From positions 372,001-436,000 of the forward strand of contig NZ_KQ758468.1 in the NCBI RefSeq assembly GCF_001456955.1: 64,000 nucleotides of DNA, given 5' to 3'. This stretch comes from Microbacterium enclense (lineage in GTDB: Bacteria; Actinomycetota; Actinomycetes; Actinomycetales; Microbacteriaceae). The notes below the pieces were generated by a model. That model was given only the letters and a program-made list of their open reading frames with translations. It searched no databases and was not told where the DNA came from. Made by a program: the position numbers and the translations under genes. Shown here piece by piece: positions 63,853 through 64,000 of this stretch. How positions within the stretch are numbered: the stretch's first letter is position 1; each line of letters opens with the position of its first letter.

Positions 63853-64000
63853 CTACTTTGAGTCTTCTTCTTTTTGCGCTTTCTTCCTCTCGTTGAGCGC
63901 GCGGTTATAGGCACGAACTGCGAGCGTGCAAGCATCACATCTGCATTTGAAATGCCAGTACACTTTCGGCAGGCCGTGTTCCTTTCCAGGGGGGAGGGTC
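63853..64000 (-). CDS. Partial phage-type CRC-xx-C zinc-finger protein
   Basis: A frame open to the right edge that ends GKEHGLPKVYWHFKCRCDAC followed by TLAVRAYNRALNERKKAQKE and a short acidic end. The HG-x(5)-Y-x(4)-CRCxxCxxA-x(3)-Y-x-R pattern is a small zinc-binding module frequent in actinophage proteins, sometimes before HNH nuclease domains. The N-terminus is outside the window. Confidence 0.7.
   Translation of the reverse strand, partial: TLPPGKEHGLPKVYWHFKCRCDACTLAVRAYNRALNERKKAQKEEDSK

Larger units (their letters stand above)
55458..64000. mobile_element. Integrative element or prophage in tRNA-Asn, right end outside the window
   Basis: The island starts at the 3' end of tRNA-Asn with an integrase pointing at the tRNA, the classic layout of tRNA-targeted elements. 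It carries excisionase, four cargo genes, a serine recombinase and packed small phage-like genes. Base composition drops compared with the core, genes are short, and the core-genome word GGATGCC disappears after about 57.6 kb. I see no second copy of the tRNA 3' end, so the other attachment site must lie beyond 64,000. Confidence 0.85.

Noticed and set aside
63732..63938. Upstream extension of the 60-aa phage gene to 63,938
   Set aside because: It would translate through a perfect 16-bp terminator hairpin and overlap the end of the CRC-xx-C gene in another frame; a strong ribosome binding site supports 63,731.
55458..64000. Second attachment site (attR) inside the window
   Set aside because: I looked for another copy of the tRNA-Asn T arm and acceptor 3' half and found none before the right edge.

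Overview
The window is a high-GC (about 70% by eye) actinobacterial chromosome segment. Gene order, protein sequences and signals (ATGA/GTGA stop-start overlaps, many GTG starts, leaderless promoters, a MerR-like excisionase beside an actinophage-type integrase) suggest Microbacteriaceae, most likely Microbacterium or a close relative. This assignment rests on recall of family gene order, not on a search.

Chromosomal core (1-55,457). An RNase E/G gene is followed by rplU-rpmA-obgE-proB-proA, then a small membrane protein, nadD, a disordered single-pass membrane protein and rsfS. A minus-strand sensor operon (response regulator, histidine kinase, TAXI substrate-binding lipoprotein) lies divergently from an alpha-ketoglutarate-permease-like MFS gene. 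After tRNA-Ala(GGC) come minus-strand genes for a putative 3-methyladenine glycosylase, an SRAP protein, an App1-like phosphatase and DedA. Then pabB, leuS, a DUF2087 regulator, comEA-comEC and holA; rpsT and an alpha/beta hydrolase (minus); lepA, a DUF1990 protein and hemW; the CIRCE-controlled hrcA-dnaJ-rsmE; HIT-phoH-ybeY-CBS/CorC-era; a quinone-reductase-like MDR protein and a GNAT; the leu leader peptide and leuA; a methyltransferase, MOSC and TRIC proteins; recO-uppS; a DsbA/FrnE protein; dusB-dgt-dnaG; and an ABC ATPase with altered catalytic residues. tRNA-Asn(GTT) ends the core.

Mobile island (55,458 to beyond 64,000). It starts at the 3' end of tRNA-Asn with a tyrosine integrase and divergent excisionase. 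Its cargo is four genes: a DUF4062 protein on the minus strand, and on the plus strand a TauD-like 2OG-Fe(II) oxygenase, a HEPN-motif plus zinc-ribbon protein, and a TIR-domain protein. A small serine recombinase follows, then a tightly packed minus-strand set of small phage-like genes that runs off the right edge. The cargo looks like an anti-phage or abortive-infection module and is the best candidate here for an undescribed system.

Between genes there is recurring structure. At least five sequence-unrelated hairpins share one architecture (an inner stem reiterating the core of the outer stem). There is a 183-bp tandem repeat before hrcA, a 56-bp tandem repeat after leuS, and paired copies of a palindrome after the MFS gene. 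Many genes start exactly 6 or 7 nt after a TAnnnT hexamer, indicating leaderless mRNAs. The word GGATGCC/GGCATCC is strongly over-represented in the core and absent from the right part of the island.
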